Part shown: one piece after another, positions 1 to 6,348 of the stretch
Layout: each line of letters starts with the position of its first letter
Numbering within the stretch: the stretch's first letter is position 1
NCBI GenBank assembly: GCA_035406685.1
Contig: DAONLM010000075.1
Coordinates: 1-13,036 of the forward strand
Origin: DAONLM01 sp035406685
GTDB lineage: Bacteria; Spirochaetota; GWE2-31-10; MWDO01
Length of the DNA stretch: 13,036 nucleotides
Reading direction: 5' to 3'
Notes under the pieces: generated by a model
Seen by the model: only the letters and a program-made list of their open reading frames with translations
Told to the model about the DNA's origin: nothing
The model's database searches: none
Position numbers and translations under genes: made by a program

Positions 1-11
1 ATGGAGGGATA

Positions 12-83
12 ATGTTCAGGAATCTAATAAAATTTGTTAAGTCTCATATTATAAAATACACGTTAAGTATTAAGACTAAATGA
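12..83 (+). pseudogene. Truncated 23-codon reading frame at the left edge
   Basis: A GGAGGG ribosome binding site at 3-8 precedes an ATG at 12, and the frame runs 23 codons (MFRNLIKFVKS...) to TGA at 81-83. The amphipathic, basic opening resembles the first residues of an ABC exporter subunit, but it stops before any membrane segment. Bases 1-12 also read ATG GAG GGA TAA, so the last codons of an upstream gene may overlap this start as TAATG, the same coupling seen between malQ and rpe. The most likely reading is the 5' stub of a lost operon gene; a real small peptide or chance is possible. Confidence 0.3.
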
Positions 84-110
84 TAAAATCTAAAATTTTA
101 TCTTTTATTT
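82..110 (+). terminator. Weak A/T hairpin before the malQ promoter
   Basis: GATAAAAT (82-89) pairs with ATTTTATC (95-102) across a five-base loop and is followed by a T-rich stretch. It lies between the truncated edge frame and the malQ promoter, where a terminator for the upstream unit would be expected. The stem is nearly all A/T, so the call is weak. Confidence 0.25.
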
Positions 111-111
111 C

Positions 112-140
112 TTGACAATAAGATAATAAAATTTTAATAT
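112..140 (+). promoter_or_regulatory. Sigma70-type promoter for malQ-rpe
   Basis: A perfect TTGACA (-35) at 112-117 is followed after 17 bases by TAATAT (-10) at 135-140. Transcription would start near 147, giving a leader of about 25 bases that carries the AAGGAGAG binding site at 160-167. Confidence 0.6.
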
Positions 141-171
141 TTATAACATTCTAATTTTTAAGGAGAGAAAA

Positions 172-1725
172 TTGAGTATAAGAAGAAGTGGCATTTTAAT
201 CCATCCTACTTCCTTCCCAGGGAAATATGGTTGTGGAGATTTGGGTAAAGGAGCTTATAAAATAATAGATCTTTTAAAAGAAAATGGCCAAACTATTTTA
301 CAAGTATTGCCTCTAAATCCCACTGGTTTTGGGGACTCCCCTTACTCTTCTTTTTCAGCGTTCGCTGGAAATCCTTATATGATAAGTTTTGATATTCTTA
401 TAAAGAAAAAGTATTTAACTAAAGAAGATCTTGCCGATTATCCAAAATTTGACCCGGGTAGAATTGATTATGGCCAGATATATTACCATAATTTTAGAAT
501 TTTAAGAAAGGCTTATGAAAATTTTAAAAAGTCTAAATTACCGAGAGATTACAATAAATTTTTAAGACAAAATAAATACTGGCTTGATGATTATGCTCTA
601 TTTATGGCTATAAAAGATAGCAAAAATGGGGCAAGCTGGGATTTATGGGAGCCAGAATTAAGATTAAGAACAGGGCTTGATAAGGTTTCAGACAAAATAA
701 AGGACGATGCTAATTTTTATAAATTTTTACAATATGAATTTCATACTCAATGGATTAAGTTTAAAAAATATGCAAATAAAAATGGCATAATGATAATAGG
801 AGATGCCCCAATATTCGTTGCTTATGATAGTTCTGATGTATGGGCTAATCAAAATCTTTTCTGTCTTGATAAAGAAGGTAAACCAGAAGTTGTTACCGGA
901 GTTCCACCAGATTATTTTTCAAAGACAGGACAATTGTGGGGGAGTCCTCACTATAGATGGAATGTTATGAAAAAGAATAAATTTTCGTGGTGGAAAAAAA
1001 GAATTGCTCATCTTTTAAAATATGTTGATTGTATCAGAATAGATCATTTTAGAGGATTTGAGGCATATTGGGAGATAAAATATGGTGAACCAACAGCAAT
1101 CAACGGAAGATGGGTAAAAGCACCTGGAATGGAGTTATTCAATTCATTAAAAGAGATATATGGGGATAAACTTAAAGATATAATAATTGCCGAAGATCTT
1201 GGCATAATCACAAAAGAGGTAAGAGAGTTAAGAGATACATTTGAATTTCCAGGGATGAGAATTTTTGAGTTTGCCCCTTTTGGAAAAGGGACTTATACAG
1301 ACGATGAAGGCAATGTAAAGGACAATTCTACGGCACCATATCTTCCAGAGAATTATATAGAAAATTGTGTCGCTTATCCAGGAACTCATGACAATGATGT
1401 AATTAGAGGATGGTGGGAATCCCTTTCTGAACAGACTCAAAAAGATGTTCTTAATTATTTAGGACTCCAAGGACCAATCAAATGGAAAAAAAGATATAAT
1501 GAGCTTAATTTTAAGATAATAGAAAAACTTATAAAATCAAAGGCAAAATGGACAATATTCTTAATGCAGGATATTCTCTGTTTGCCAAAAGAGTCAAGAA
1601 TGAATACGCCGGGAACATGCGGTTCTCATAACTGGTCGTGGAGAGTTACTGATAAATTAATAAAAGAAGGAAAAGAGTGTTTTGAAAAACTAAAACAATT
1701 AACAATAGAGAGTGGAAGAATTTAA
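172..1725 (+). CDS. malQ: 4-alpha-glucanotransferase (amylomaltase), GH77
   Basis: This cytoplasmic enzyme moves alpha-1,4-glucan segments between malto-oligosaccharides and releases glucose, in maltose or glycogen breakdown. At 517 residues it has normal length for the compact bacterial amylomaltases. Three catalytic landmarks of the family are visible: the nucleophile Asp in CIRIDHFRG (D291), the acid/base Glu in IIAEDLG (E341) and the transition-state Asp in GTHDND (D407). The N-terminal SGILIHPTSFPGKYGCGDLG and the DSPYSSFSAFAGNP stretch are also typical. I place the start at TTG 172 because AAGGAGAG lies just upstream and the protein then begins at the usual family position. It overlaps rpe by one base (TAATG), so the two are translationally coupled and driven by the promoter at 112-140. 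Confidence 0.96.
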   Translation: MSIRRSGILIHPTSFPGKYGCGDLGKGAYKIIDLLKENGQTILQVLPLNPTGFGDSPYSSFSAFAGNPYMISFDILIKKKYLTKEDLADYPKFDPGRIDYGQIYYHNFRILRKAYENFKKSKLPRDYNKFLRQNKYWLDDYALFMAIKDSKNGASWDLWEPELRLRTGLDKVSDKIKDDANFYKFLQYEFHTQWIKFKKYANKNGIMIIGDAPIFVAYDSSDVWANQNLFCLDKEGKPEVVTGVPPDYFSKTGQLWGSPHYRWNVMKKNKFSWWKKRIAHLLKYVDCIRIDHFRGFEAYWEIKYGEPTAINGRWVKAPGMELFNSLKEIYGDKLKDIIIAEDLGIITKEVRELRDTFEFPGMRIFEFAPFGKGTYTDDEGNVKDNSTAPYLPENYIENCVAYPGTHDNDVIRGWWESLSEQTQKDVLNYLGLQGPIKWKKRYNELNFKIIEKLIKSKAKWTIFLMQDILCLPKESRMNTPGTCGSHNWSWRVTDKLIKEGKECFEKLKQLTIESGRI

Positions 1726-2381
1726 TGGCAAAATTATCACCATCTATACTTTCAGCAGACTTTTATAATTTAGGAGAAAATGTCCAGTCAGCACTTAATT
1801 TAGGTGTTGACTGGATTCATATTGATGTAATGGATGGGCATTTTGTCCCACAACTTACCTTTGGCCCAAAGATAGTAAAGGATCTTAAGAAAAAATTAAA
1901 CTTTTTCTGTGATGTTCATCTTATGGTAACAAATCCAGAAGATATTATAGATGATTTTATTAAAGTTGATTCTGATTTAATCAATTTTCATTATGAAGTA
2001 GCATATCATTGTGATAGATTAATAAACAAAATAAAAGAAAATAATAAAATGGCTGGCATTACCATTAATCCATCAACACCTGTGAGTGTTCTTAAATATA
2101 TCCTTCCAATAGTAGATCTTGTTTTAATAATGAGTGTGAATCCCGGCTTTTCAGGTCAAAAATGTCTTGATTATAATTTTGAAAAGATAGTTGAATTAAA
2201 AGAGATAAGAGAAAAAAACAATTATAACTATCTTATTCAGATAGATGGTGGAATATCTTTAAAAAATGTGAATACAGTTTTAGAAAAAGGATGCGATGTT
2301 ATTGTGGCCGGGGCCGGTTATTTTGATGCTTCATTAGAAGAAAGAAAAAAATTAATTCAACAAATTCATAATTTTTTTTAA
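1725..2381 (+). CDS. rpe: Ribulose-phosphate 3-epimerase
   Basis: Interconverts ribulose 5-phosphate and xylulose 5-phosphate in the pentose phosphate pathway (cytoplasmic TIM barrel). The 218-residue length is typical. Visible signatures are SPSILSADF near the N terminus, HIDVMDGHFVP with metal and catalytic residues H32 and D34, DVHLMV with H65, the VNPGFSGQ phosphate loop near 140, and IQIDGGI with the second catalytic Asp (D174). The last phosphate-gripping loop reads VAGAGYF where the family usually has AGSA followed by a hydrophobic residue and Phe. The ATG shares one base with the malQ stop, and no strong ribosome binding site is seen, so translation probably depends on malQ. Pairing malQ with rpe suggests a sugar-catabolism unit. 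Confidence 0.96.
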   Translation: MAKLSPSILSADFYNLGENVQSALNLGVDWIHIDVMDGHFVPQLTFGPKIVKDLKKKLNFFCDVHLMVTNPEDIIDDFIKVDSDLINFHYEVAYHCDRLINKIKENNKMAGITINPSTPVSVLKYILPIVDLVLIMSVNPGFSGQKCLDYNFEKIVELKEIREKNNYNYLIQIDGGISLKNVNTVLEKGCDVIVAGAGYFDASLEERKKLIQQIHNFF

Positions 2382-2387
2382 AAAAAA

Positions 2388-2416
2388 TTGAATTTTAATT
2401 ATAATTGAGATATAAT
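2388..2416 (+). promoter_or_regulatory. Promoter immediately before the 2423 gene
   Basis: TTGAAT (2388-2393) and a perfect TATAAT (2411-2416) are separated by 17 bases. The expected start point, six to seven bases past the -10 box, falls on the ATG at 2423. A self-complementary run of eight T and eight A with AA/TT ends (2370-2389) spans the rpe stop and touches the -35 box. In such A/T-rich DNA a TATAAT alone is cheap, but the pair with correct spacing is better than background. Confidence 0.45.
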
Positions 2417-2422
2417 TTTAAT

Positions 2423-3076
2423 ATGACTTTAAAGATTAAATTTATTCTCTTTATATTTTTTTTAATTTCTTCTCTATATGCGCAGGATCTAGCAAAGAGC
2501 CCTGTAATAAATAAAATTGTTTACAGAAAAGATCTTATAGATTTTAATCAACCAGTAATTATTAATATCTACTTAAATCCAATGAAGGCAATTGATGTCT
2601 CTATATTTTTAAATGAAAAAGAGATTACAAATTTAAATAAAAATCTTAGACCATTTGATAATAATTATGATAAATTTTATCCTCATATAAATTTTGAAAT
2701 AAGCAATGTTAAAGAGGAAAATACCCTTCATATTTTTGTAACATTATCAGAGGGGCTTGTTGTGGATGCTATTGAAAAAATAAAATTTAATAAAACAGAA
2801 ATTATTGATGAAAACTCCAATATAGTAACAAATGTAACATCTTTTTATATAAAAGTTGGTGAAATAAAAGAGGGATTTTTTTATGATATAACATTCAATA
2901 AAAATTTACTCAAAAAAATCGAAGATGTATTCTATAATAATAATATCTATTCAAGATTTGAAGTAGTTAAAAAAGGGGTCTCCCCTATTTCCATATATAG
3001 ATTCAATGAGAATGATTTTAATTTAAATATTTCTGACATTACACCTATAAAAGAATTTAAAATTATAATTGAATAA
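2423..3076 (+). CDS. Small secreted protein of unknown function
   Basis: I do not recognise this family. The N terminus is a clear Sec signal peptide: a short basic start, a hydrophobic stretch of about 12 residues and SSLYAQ as a likely signal peptidase I site. The roughly 197-residue mature part alternates polar and hydrophobic residues as beta-strand proteins do and is rich in Asn, Ile and Lys; I see no lipobox, cysteine or catalytic motif. An in-frame TTG at 2405 would add six residues ahead of the signal peptide, but ATG 2423 gives the better signal and matches the promoter. There is no good ribosome binding site. Its stop codon directly abuts the stop of the facing FecR-type gene. It may be periplasmic or surface-exposed. 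Confidence 0.8.
   Translation: MTLKIKFILFIFFLISSLYAQDLAKSPVINKIVYRKDLIDFNQPVIINIYLNPMKAIDVSIFLNEKEITNLNKNLRPFDNNYDKFYPHINFEISNVKEENTLHIFVTLSEGLVVDAIEKIKFNKTEIIDENSNIVTNVTSFYIKVGEIKEGFFYDITFNKNLLKKIEDVFYNNNIYSRFEVVKKGVSPISIYRFNENDFNLNISDITPIKEFKIIIE
2969..2986 (-). terminator. Rho-independent terminator for the FecR gene, inside the facing gene
   Basis: On the minus strand AGGGG-AGA-CCCCT forms a tight G/C stem with a three-base loop, running straight into six T. It sits about 90 bases past the FecR gene stop and within the coding part of the plus-strand gene. On the plus strand the same hairpin is followed only by ATTTCC, so it should act mainly in the minus direction. Confidence 0.55.
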
Positions 3077-4345
3077 CTATCTTATCCCATAAACAAATAT
3101 TTTAGTTGTAGGGCTATTATTCATTTTTGATGTTAAAGTTACATTTATCTTTACAATCTCTTTTGAACTATCGACAGCAAGAATCCCATCTTTATTTGCA
3201 CCTTTAGATATAGAAAAATTCTTACTAAATACTGTATCTTTTTTATCAGAATAGACTATTCTAACCCTCTTAAATACTATATCATTCTCTTCTGTCTCAA
3301 AAACTATCTTACTAAATTTCTCATTATTAACCGATATACTTTCTATTAACAAAGGATCAGAAAATTGGATGGTTTTCAATAAAATTCTACCATCGGAAAA
3401 ATGATAAGACTCATCAGATTCTGATTTATTTATTTTTTCTTTAATCTTATCTTTTCTTTTCTCTTTATTTTTAAGAATCTCCCTTTTTATATTATCTCTT
3501 CTAATTTTTTCCGATTTTCTATTTAAATATTTTTCTCTATCTTCTTTATTTATTCTATTTTTTTTAAATATTCTCTTTCTATTTTTAATTCTTTTTATAT
3601 CATTATCATCAGAGCTTATCTTCTCTGAATTTCTTAATCTCTTTTTTATGTTTTCTAAAGAACCCTTTATCTCCTTTGACTCTTCTTCTAATTCCTTTTC
3701 TGTTATTTCAAGTTTTTCATTCTCTTTTACCTCTATTTCCTCATTAATAGACTCTTTTAATTCTTTATATAGTTTTTCATCCTTTTCTTTTATTTCCTGA
3801 AGTTCTTCATCAGAAACAATATTTTTTTTCACCTTTACCTCGCCATTTTCTACAAAAACCTTTGACTCACCATCAACATCCGAAACACTAAAATCTGTAC
3901 CTCTTATGCCAACAGTAATACTTTTTGTCTCAACTTCAAAACTTGAACCTTGTGTAAGTTTTTTTGAACTTGTAAAAATAACACCATTCTTAATTATAAA
4001 TCCAGTATTCTCCTGGTTATTATTTTTAAATAGTTTATTAATAACTATATTAGAATTTTCTTTAATAATGACTGTCTGTGTCTCTTCTTTACCTATTCCA
4101 AGTTCAGCAAGAGAGTCTTCTTGAGTTTTTATGCTCCAATTAGGGCTTAATTTCATCCCAACTTCTACATTGAGTCTATTAAATTTATCATCAAATATCT
4201 CTATCTCCCCTTCAAACATTTTAAGAATGCAAGAATTTATTTCTGGCTTTTTTGATTGATTATTTTCTTTTTTGTCTAATTTATTAACTTTATTACAAGA
4301 AATTAATAAAAAAAGTATTGCCAATAAGATTAAATTTTTTCTCAT
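3077..4345 (-). CDS. FecR-domain lipoprotein with acidic-then-basic segment
   Basis: A 422-residue envelope protein. Residues 1-17 form a lipoprotein signal ending LLISC, so C17 should be acylated. Residues about 40-170 form a FecR domain: a FEGEIEI strand, an EVGMKL stretch, and the SITVGIRGTDFSV signature around 143-155 followed by a VFVENGEVKV strand. Residues about 178-232 are crowded with Glu and Lys (coiled-coil-like), then about 250-306 becomes strongly basic with many KR pairs. Residues 315-422 return to beta-type sequence. FecR proteins in iron uptake sense a receptor, but free-standing FecR lipoproteins are widespread and their role is usually unknown; no sigma factor or receptor is next door. 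An AGAGAGG ribosome binding site precedes the ATG. It converges on the 2423 gene with no gap. Confidence 0.88.
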   Translation of the reverse strand: MRKNLILLAILFLLISCNKVNKLDKKENNQSKKPEINSCILKMFEGEIEIFDDKFNRLNVEVGMKLSPNWSIKTQEDSLAELGIGKEETQTVIIKENSNIVINKLFKNNNQENTGFIIKNGVIFTSSKKLTQGSSFEVETKSITVGIRGTDFSVSDVDGESKVFVENGEVKVKKNIVSDEELQEIKEKDEKLYKELKESINEEIEVKENEKLEITEKELEEESKEIKGSLENIKKRLRNSEKISSDDNDIKRIKNRKRIFKKNRINKEDREKYLNRKSEKIRRDNIKREILKNKEKRKDKIKEKINKSESDESYHFSDGRILLKTIQFSDPLLIESISVNNEKFSKIVFETEENDIVFKRVRIVYSDKKDTVFSKNFSISKGANKDGILAVDSSKEIVKINVTLTSKMNNSPTTKIFVYGIR

Positions 4346-4410
4346 ATAACCTCTCTAAAACAAATAAATATTTTTTAAAATTATCTCACATAATTTTATT
4401 TTTATAATAA

Positions 4411-4439
4411 ATACTAATCTTTTTTTAAAATTTTGTAAA
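4411..4439 (-). promoter_or_regulatory. Possible promoter for the FecR lipoprotein gene
   Basis: On the minus strand TTTACA (4439-4434) and TAGTAT (4416-4411) are 17 bases apart, about 65 bases before the ATG. The -35 box falls inside the decayed leader copy at 4428-4510, so the insertion of that element may have supplied it. Neither box is perfect. Confidence 0.3.
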
Positions 4440-4510
4440 GCATTTTTTTTAAAATAAAAGTTTATAACTTTACATGCGCTTTTTTAGACAATTAAAAGGA
4501 TAGAGTTATA
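4428..4510 (+). repeat. Decayed second copy of the ribbon-helix-helix gene leader
   Basis: Bases 4428-4448 match the leader of the 4586-5116 gene at 19 of 21 positions, on the opposite strand. About 60 bases on, CAATTAAAAGGATAGAG followed by TTATAG (4489-4511) lines up with that gene's CAATTAGGAGGATTTTTTATGA. The distance from block to start codon position is 80 bases here and 78 in the intact leader. The start codon has become ATA and no coding sequence follows. It also contains a TGTAAAG/CTTTACA pair (from 4434) that could fold. Confidence 0.5.
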
Positions 4511-4585
4511 GCTAGGGTAATTTTTTTGAGAGAAATATTATAATAATCTTATTTATTTTTTTATATAATTTTTAATAAATTTTAC

Positions 4586-5116
4586 CTAATAATAGGTCTC
4601 AAAACCTACTACTTGATAGCAACTGTTATATATAGCCTTGTAAAATGGCTTGGTATTACCTTCGAAGTGGGACAATTCTCTACTTTTCCACCACCTCTTT
4701 ATCTCTGTCAGTTTCAGCCAGAGTCTCAATGTCACAAGACTGCATTTCTTTTCAAACCCAAGCATCCCCATTCTCTCATATTCCTTAATGAATATCTCAA
4801 GAATTGTCCTAATCAATTTTGCCATACTGAAAAAGTTTAGATCAGCATGAATTTTCTTTAAAAATCTATAATCCTCTTTTGGAATATAAAAATGAATGGA
4901 AGCATCTGCCTCTATTCTTTCATAACTATTGTCATCCTCGAGTCCAAAACAGTATCTTTTCTTTACTCTATCAGAAAACTTTTGCAATACATAACAGATC
5001 AATTTTGATAGAGAAATATTCTCTTTTTTTGCTATGTTTGCAATCTTTTTTTTCATAGTAGAAGTAACTACAAAATGTAGCTCATGATCTTTTTTGTAAT
5101 TTAATTCTGTATTCAT
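4586..5116 (-). CDS. Putative double ribbon-helix-helix protein, repeated family
   Basis: I do not recognise a named family. The 176-residue chain shows two similar units, each a short strand followed by two helices. Unit one covers about 12-48: ELHFVVTSTMKKKI, then ANIAKKENIS and LSKLICYVLQKF. Unit two covers about 72-112: ASIHFYIPKEDYRF, then LKKIHADLNF and SMAKLIRTILEIFI. That is the ribbon-helix-helix pattern of small DNA-binding repressors, here apparently a pseudo-dimer in one chain. Residues 113-176 are aromatic and basic (KRWWKSRE, GFETYY at the end) and unlike anything I know. A strong AGGAGG ribosome binding site lies seven bases before ATG. The leader is repeated at 4428 and 12998, suggesting a dispersed family. 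DNA binding and self-regulation are inferences. Confidence 0.75.
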   Translation of the reverse strand: MNTELNYKKDHELHFVVTSTMKKKIANIAKKENISLSKLICYVLQKFSDRVKKRYCFGLEDDNSYERIEADASIHFYIPKEDYRFLKKIHADLNFFSMAKLIRTILEIFIKEYERMGMLGFEKKCSLVTLRLWLKLTEIKRWWKSRELSHFEGNTKPFYKAIYNSCYQVVGFETYY

Positions 5117-5194
5117 AAAAAATCCTCCTAATTGATAAAAATTATTTTCTATATATTAATCACAAAATTTGTGAGAAAATCCTTTACAAAATTT
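5117..5194 (-). promoter_or_regulatory. Leader of the ribbon-helix-helix gene with palindrome
   Basis: This 78-base leader carries the AGGAGG site and a perfect palindrome TCACAAAATTTGTGA at 5160-5174 (seven-base arms, one-base centre). Bases 5149-5187 match 12998-13036 (other strand) at 37 of 39 positions. In that copy only the right arm, TTTGTGA, is kept. The spot suits an operator or promoter; TAATAT just downstream of the palindrome could be a -10 box, but no convincing -35 is present. Confidence 0.45.
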
Positions 5195-5305
5195 AAGAAA
5201 AAAATAAAAAAAATTGCTTAAAAATAAAATTCTAGTCGCCACATTAATAAAGTTTTAAAAAATTATTTAATACTTTTTTAGAATTTTAAAAGTCATGATA
5301 TTCAC

Positions 5306-5351
5306 AAAAAACACCCCCAGTTAATAATAAAGTCAACTTATCAAAAGGGGG
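5306..5351 (-). terminator. Probable terminator of the cotH-DUF4956 unit
   Basis: On the minus strand CCCCC (5351-5347) pairs with GGGGG (5318-5314), with an inner AGTT/AACT pairing and an internal bulge, followed by TG and six T. It lies about 110 bases after the DUF4956 stop. The stem is short and the loop long, so strength is doubtful, but G/C runs are rare here. Confidence 0.4.
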
Positions 5352-5356
5352 ATATC
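5345..5356 (+). repeat. AAGGGGGATATC motif, copy left of the cotH unit
   Basis: Twelve bases identical to 8405-8416 in the same orientation, 3060 bases apart and bracketing the cotH-DUF4956 pair. The 10-base core AGGGGGATAT also occurs on the minus strand at 5713-5704 (inside DUF4956) and 8189-8180 (inside cotH). Confidence 0.5.
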
Positions 5357-5458
5357 TGTATAGCAACAAAAGTAATAAATTTTAAAATAATATTAAGAAA
5401 ACAACATTATTTTTCTCGAATTAAAGAATTTGCGGCTAATTTATTTTCATTCAAAGAT

Positions 5459-6175
5459 TTAATCTTCTCTCCTCTTAATATCAATTTCAAGATGATTCTC
5501 TTTTATAAAATTGACCAACTCTTCATATTTCTTAATAATATCCTCACTCTCTTTATAAAAAATATCATATTCGAGTCTCTTAAAATCTTCAAACTCTTTA
5601 TTTTTATTTTTCTCATACTTACCAGAGATATGAACAAGTTGATAGGAAAAACCAAGAGATTTTAATTTTTCATCTACTATTTTATGAAATTGCTCAATGG
5701 GGATATCCCCCTTTATCTCAACCTCAATTTTATGAGTGACCTTAAATATTGCCTTAAGAATAAATATTAAAAGTGAAATTATTACAAAAGATATCAATAC
5801 AAGAATATAGTTGCCAATTCCAGTAAGAACACCCATTATTATAGCAAAGAGAATAAAAGAAAGTCCCTTAGGATCTGTAAGGCTTGATCTAAATCTTACA
5901 ATACTAAGAACCCCAAATATTCCAAAAAAAAGAGCAACTCTTGCCCCCTGCATTCTCATAATAACTGTCATTAAAATAGTAAGAATAGGAAGTGCCTGAA
6001 TTAAATAATAATCCCTTTCTGCCTTTGAGGTTGTCCTGTAATATATTAAAATAATAAGAAGCCCAATAATAGCAGATAATACAATGTTATATAGAGAACT
6101 CAAACTCAATAGTTGTGTTTTAAGAGATGCATCATCCATTGCTATTGATTCTAAGAATTTTTCAAAATCATCCAC
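5459..6175 (-). CDS. DUF4956 family membrane protein
   Basis: A 238-residue inner-membrane protein. Hydrophobic segments lie at about 28-46, 58-74, 79-95, 105-120 and 123-146, followed by a charged cytoplasmic tail of about 90 residues. The GVLSIVRFRSSLTDPKG stretch (88-104) is the family hallmark. DUF4956 genes commonly sit with CotH kinases and VTC-domain polyphosphate polymerases; the biochemical role is not established. Here it follows a cotH-like gene directly and no VTC gene is in view. The start is GTG at 6175 with a GAGG site 8-12 bases upstream; an in-frame ATG at residue 13 lacks such a site. The ribosome binding site overlaps the stop of the extended CotH frame (6187-6189), which suggests coupling to a full-length CotH. 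Confidence 0.88.
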   Translation of the reverse strand: MDDFEKFLESIAMDDASLKTQLLSLSSLYNIVLSAIIGLLIILIYYRTTSKAERDYYLIQALPILTILMTVIMRMQGARVALFFGIFGVLSIVRFRSSLTDPKGLSFILFAIIMGVLTGIGNYILVLISFVIISLLIFILKAIFKVTHKIEVEIKGDIPIEQFHKIVDEKLKSLGFSYQLVHISGKYEKNKNKEFEDFKRLEYDIFYKESEDIIKKYEELVNFIKENHLEIDIKRRED

Positions 6176-6186
6176 TCTTTATTCCT

Positions 6187-6348
6187 CTATTTTTCTAATA
6201 TAGAATTTAGATAATTACTACCCTGATTTTTATAATTATGCGGATCATAAAACCATTTATCAGAACTATCATTATAATAAAATTTATATTCTAGTATCCC
6301 TGTATCTGTAATTGTTACTGTTTTTTCAAAATATCCACCACTCAAATT
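6187..6348 (-). pseudogene. In-frame continuation of CotH beyond a TAG codon
   Basis: After the TAG at 6351-6349 the same frame stays open for 53 codons to a TAG at 6189-6187. The translated part (GGYFEKTVTITDTG, then ILEYKFYYNDSSDKWFYDP) is exactly what should follow ENVYITGSFNGW in a glycogen-binding (CBM48/AMPK-beta-like) or related early-set domain: strands, the G-x-x-EYKF turn, the W and the DP. So the TAG splits one domain. It may be a recent nonsense mutation, a readthrough codon or a sequencing error (one base, e.g. CAG or AAG). Confidence 0.75.

Larger units (their letters stand above)
5117..5458. other. Gene-free stretch: leader, terminator, G-rich motif
   Basis: These 342 bases hold the leader at 5117-5194, A/T-rich sequence without a reading frame to about 5300, the terminator-like hairpin at 5306-5351, and the AAGGGGGATATC motif at 5345-5356. 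From 5357 to about 5420 the sequence resembles 8417-8480 (TATAG then AGTAATAA then ATTAAGAA in the same order), a diverged repeat. The rest shows nothing I can name. Confidence 0.5.

Noticed and set aside
1228..1440. Minus-strand frame within malQ and similar shadows in the DUF4956, tolC and binding-protein genes
   Set aside because: Each lies within a confidently identified gene on the other strand and has no features of its own.
2405..2422. TTG 2405 as the start of the secreted protein
   Set aside because: It would place translation across the predicted -10 box and spoil the short basic signal peptide start.
4613..4850. Two plus-strand open frames opposite the ribbon-helix-helix gene
   Set aside because: They mirror the minus-strand gene, lack ribosome binding sites and show no protein-like pattern.
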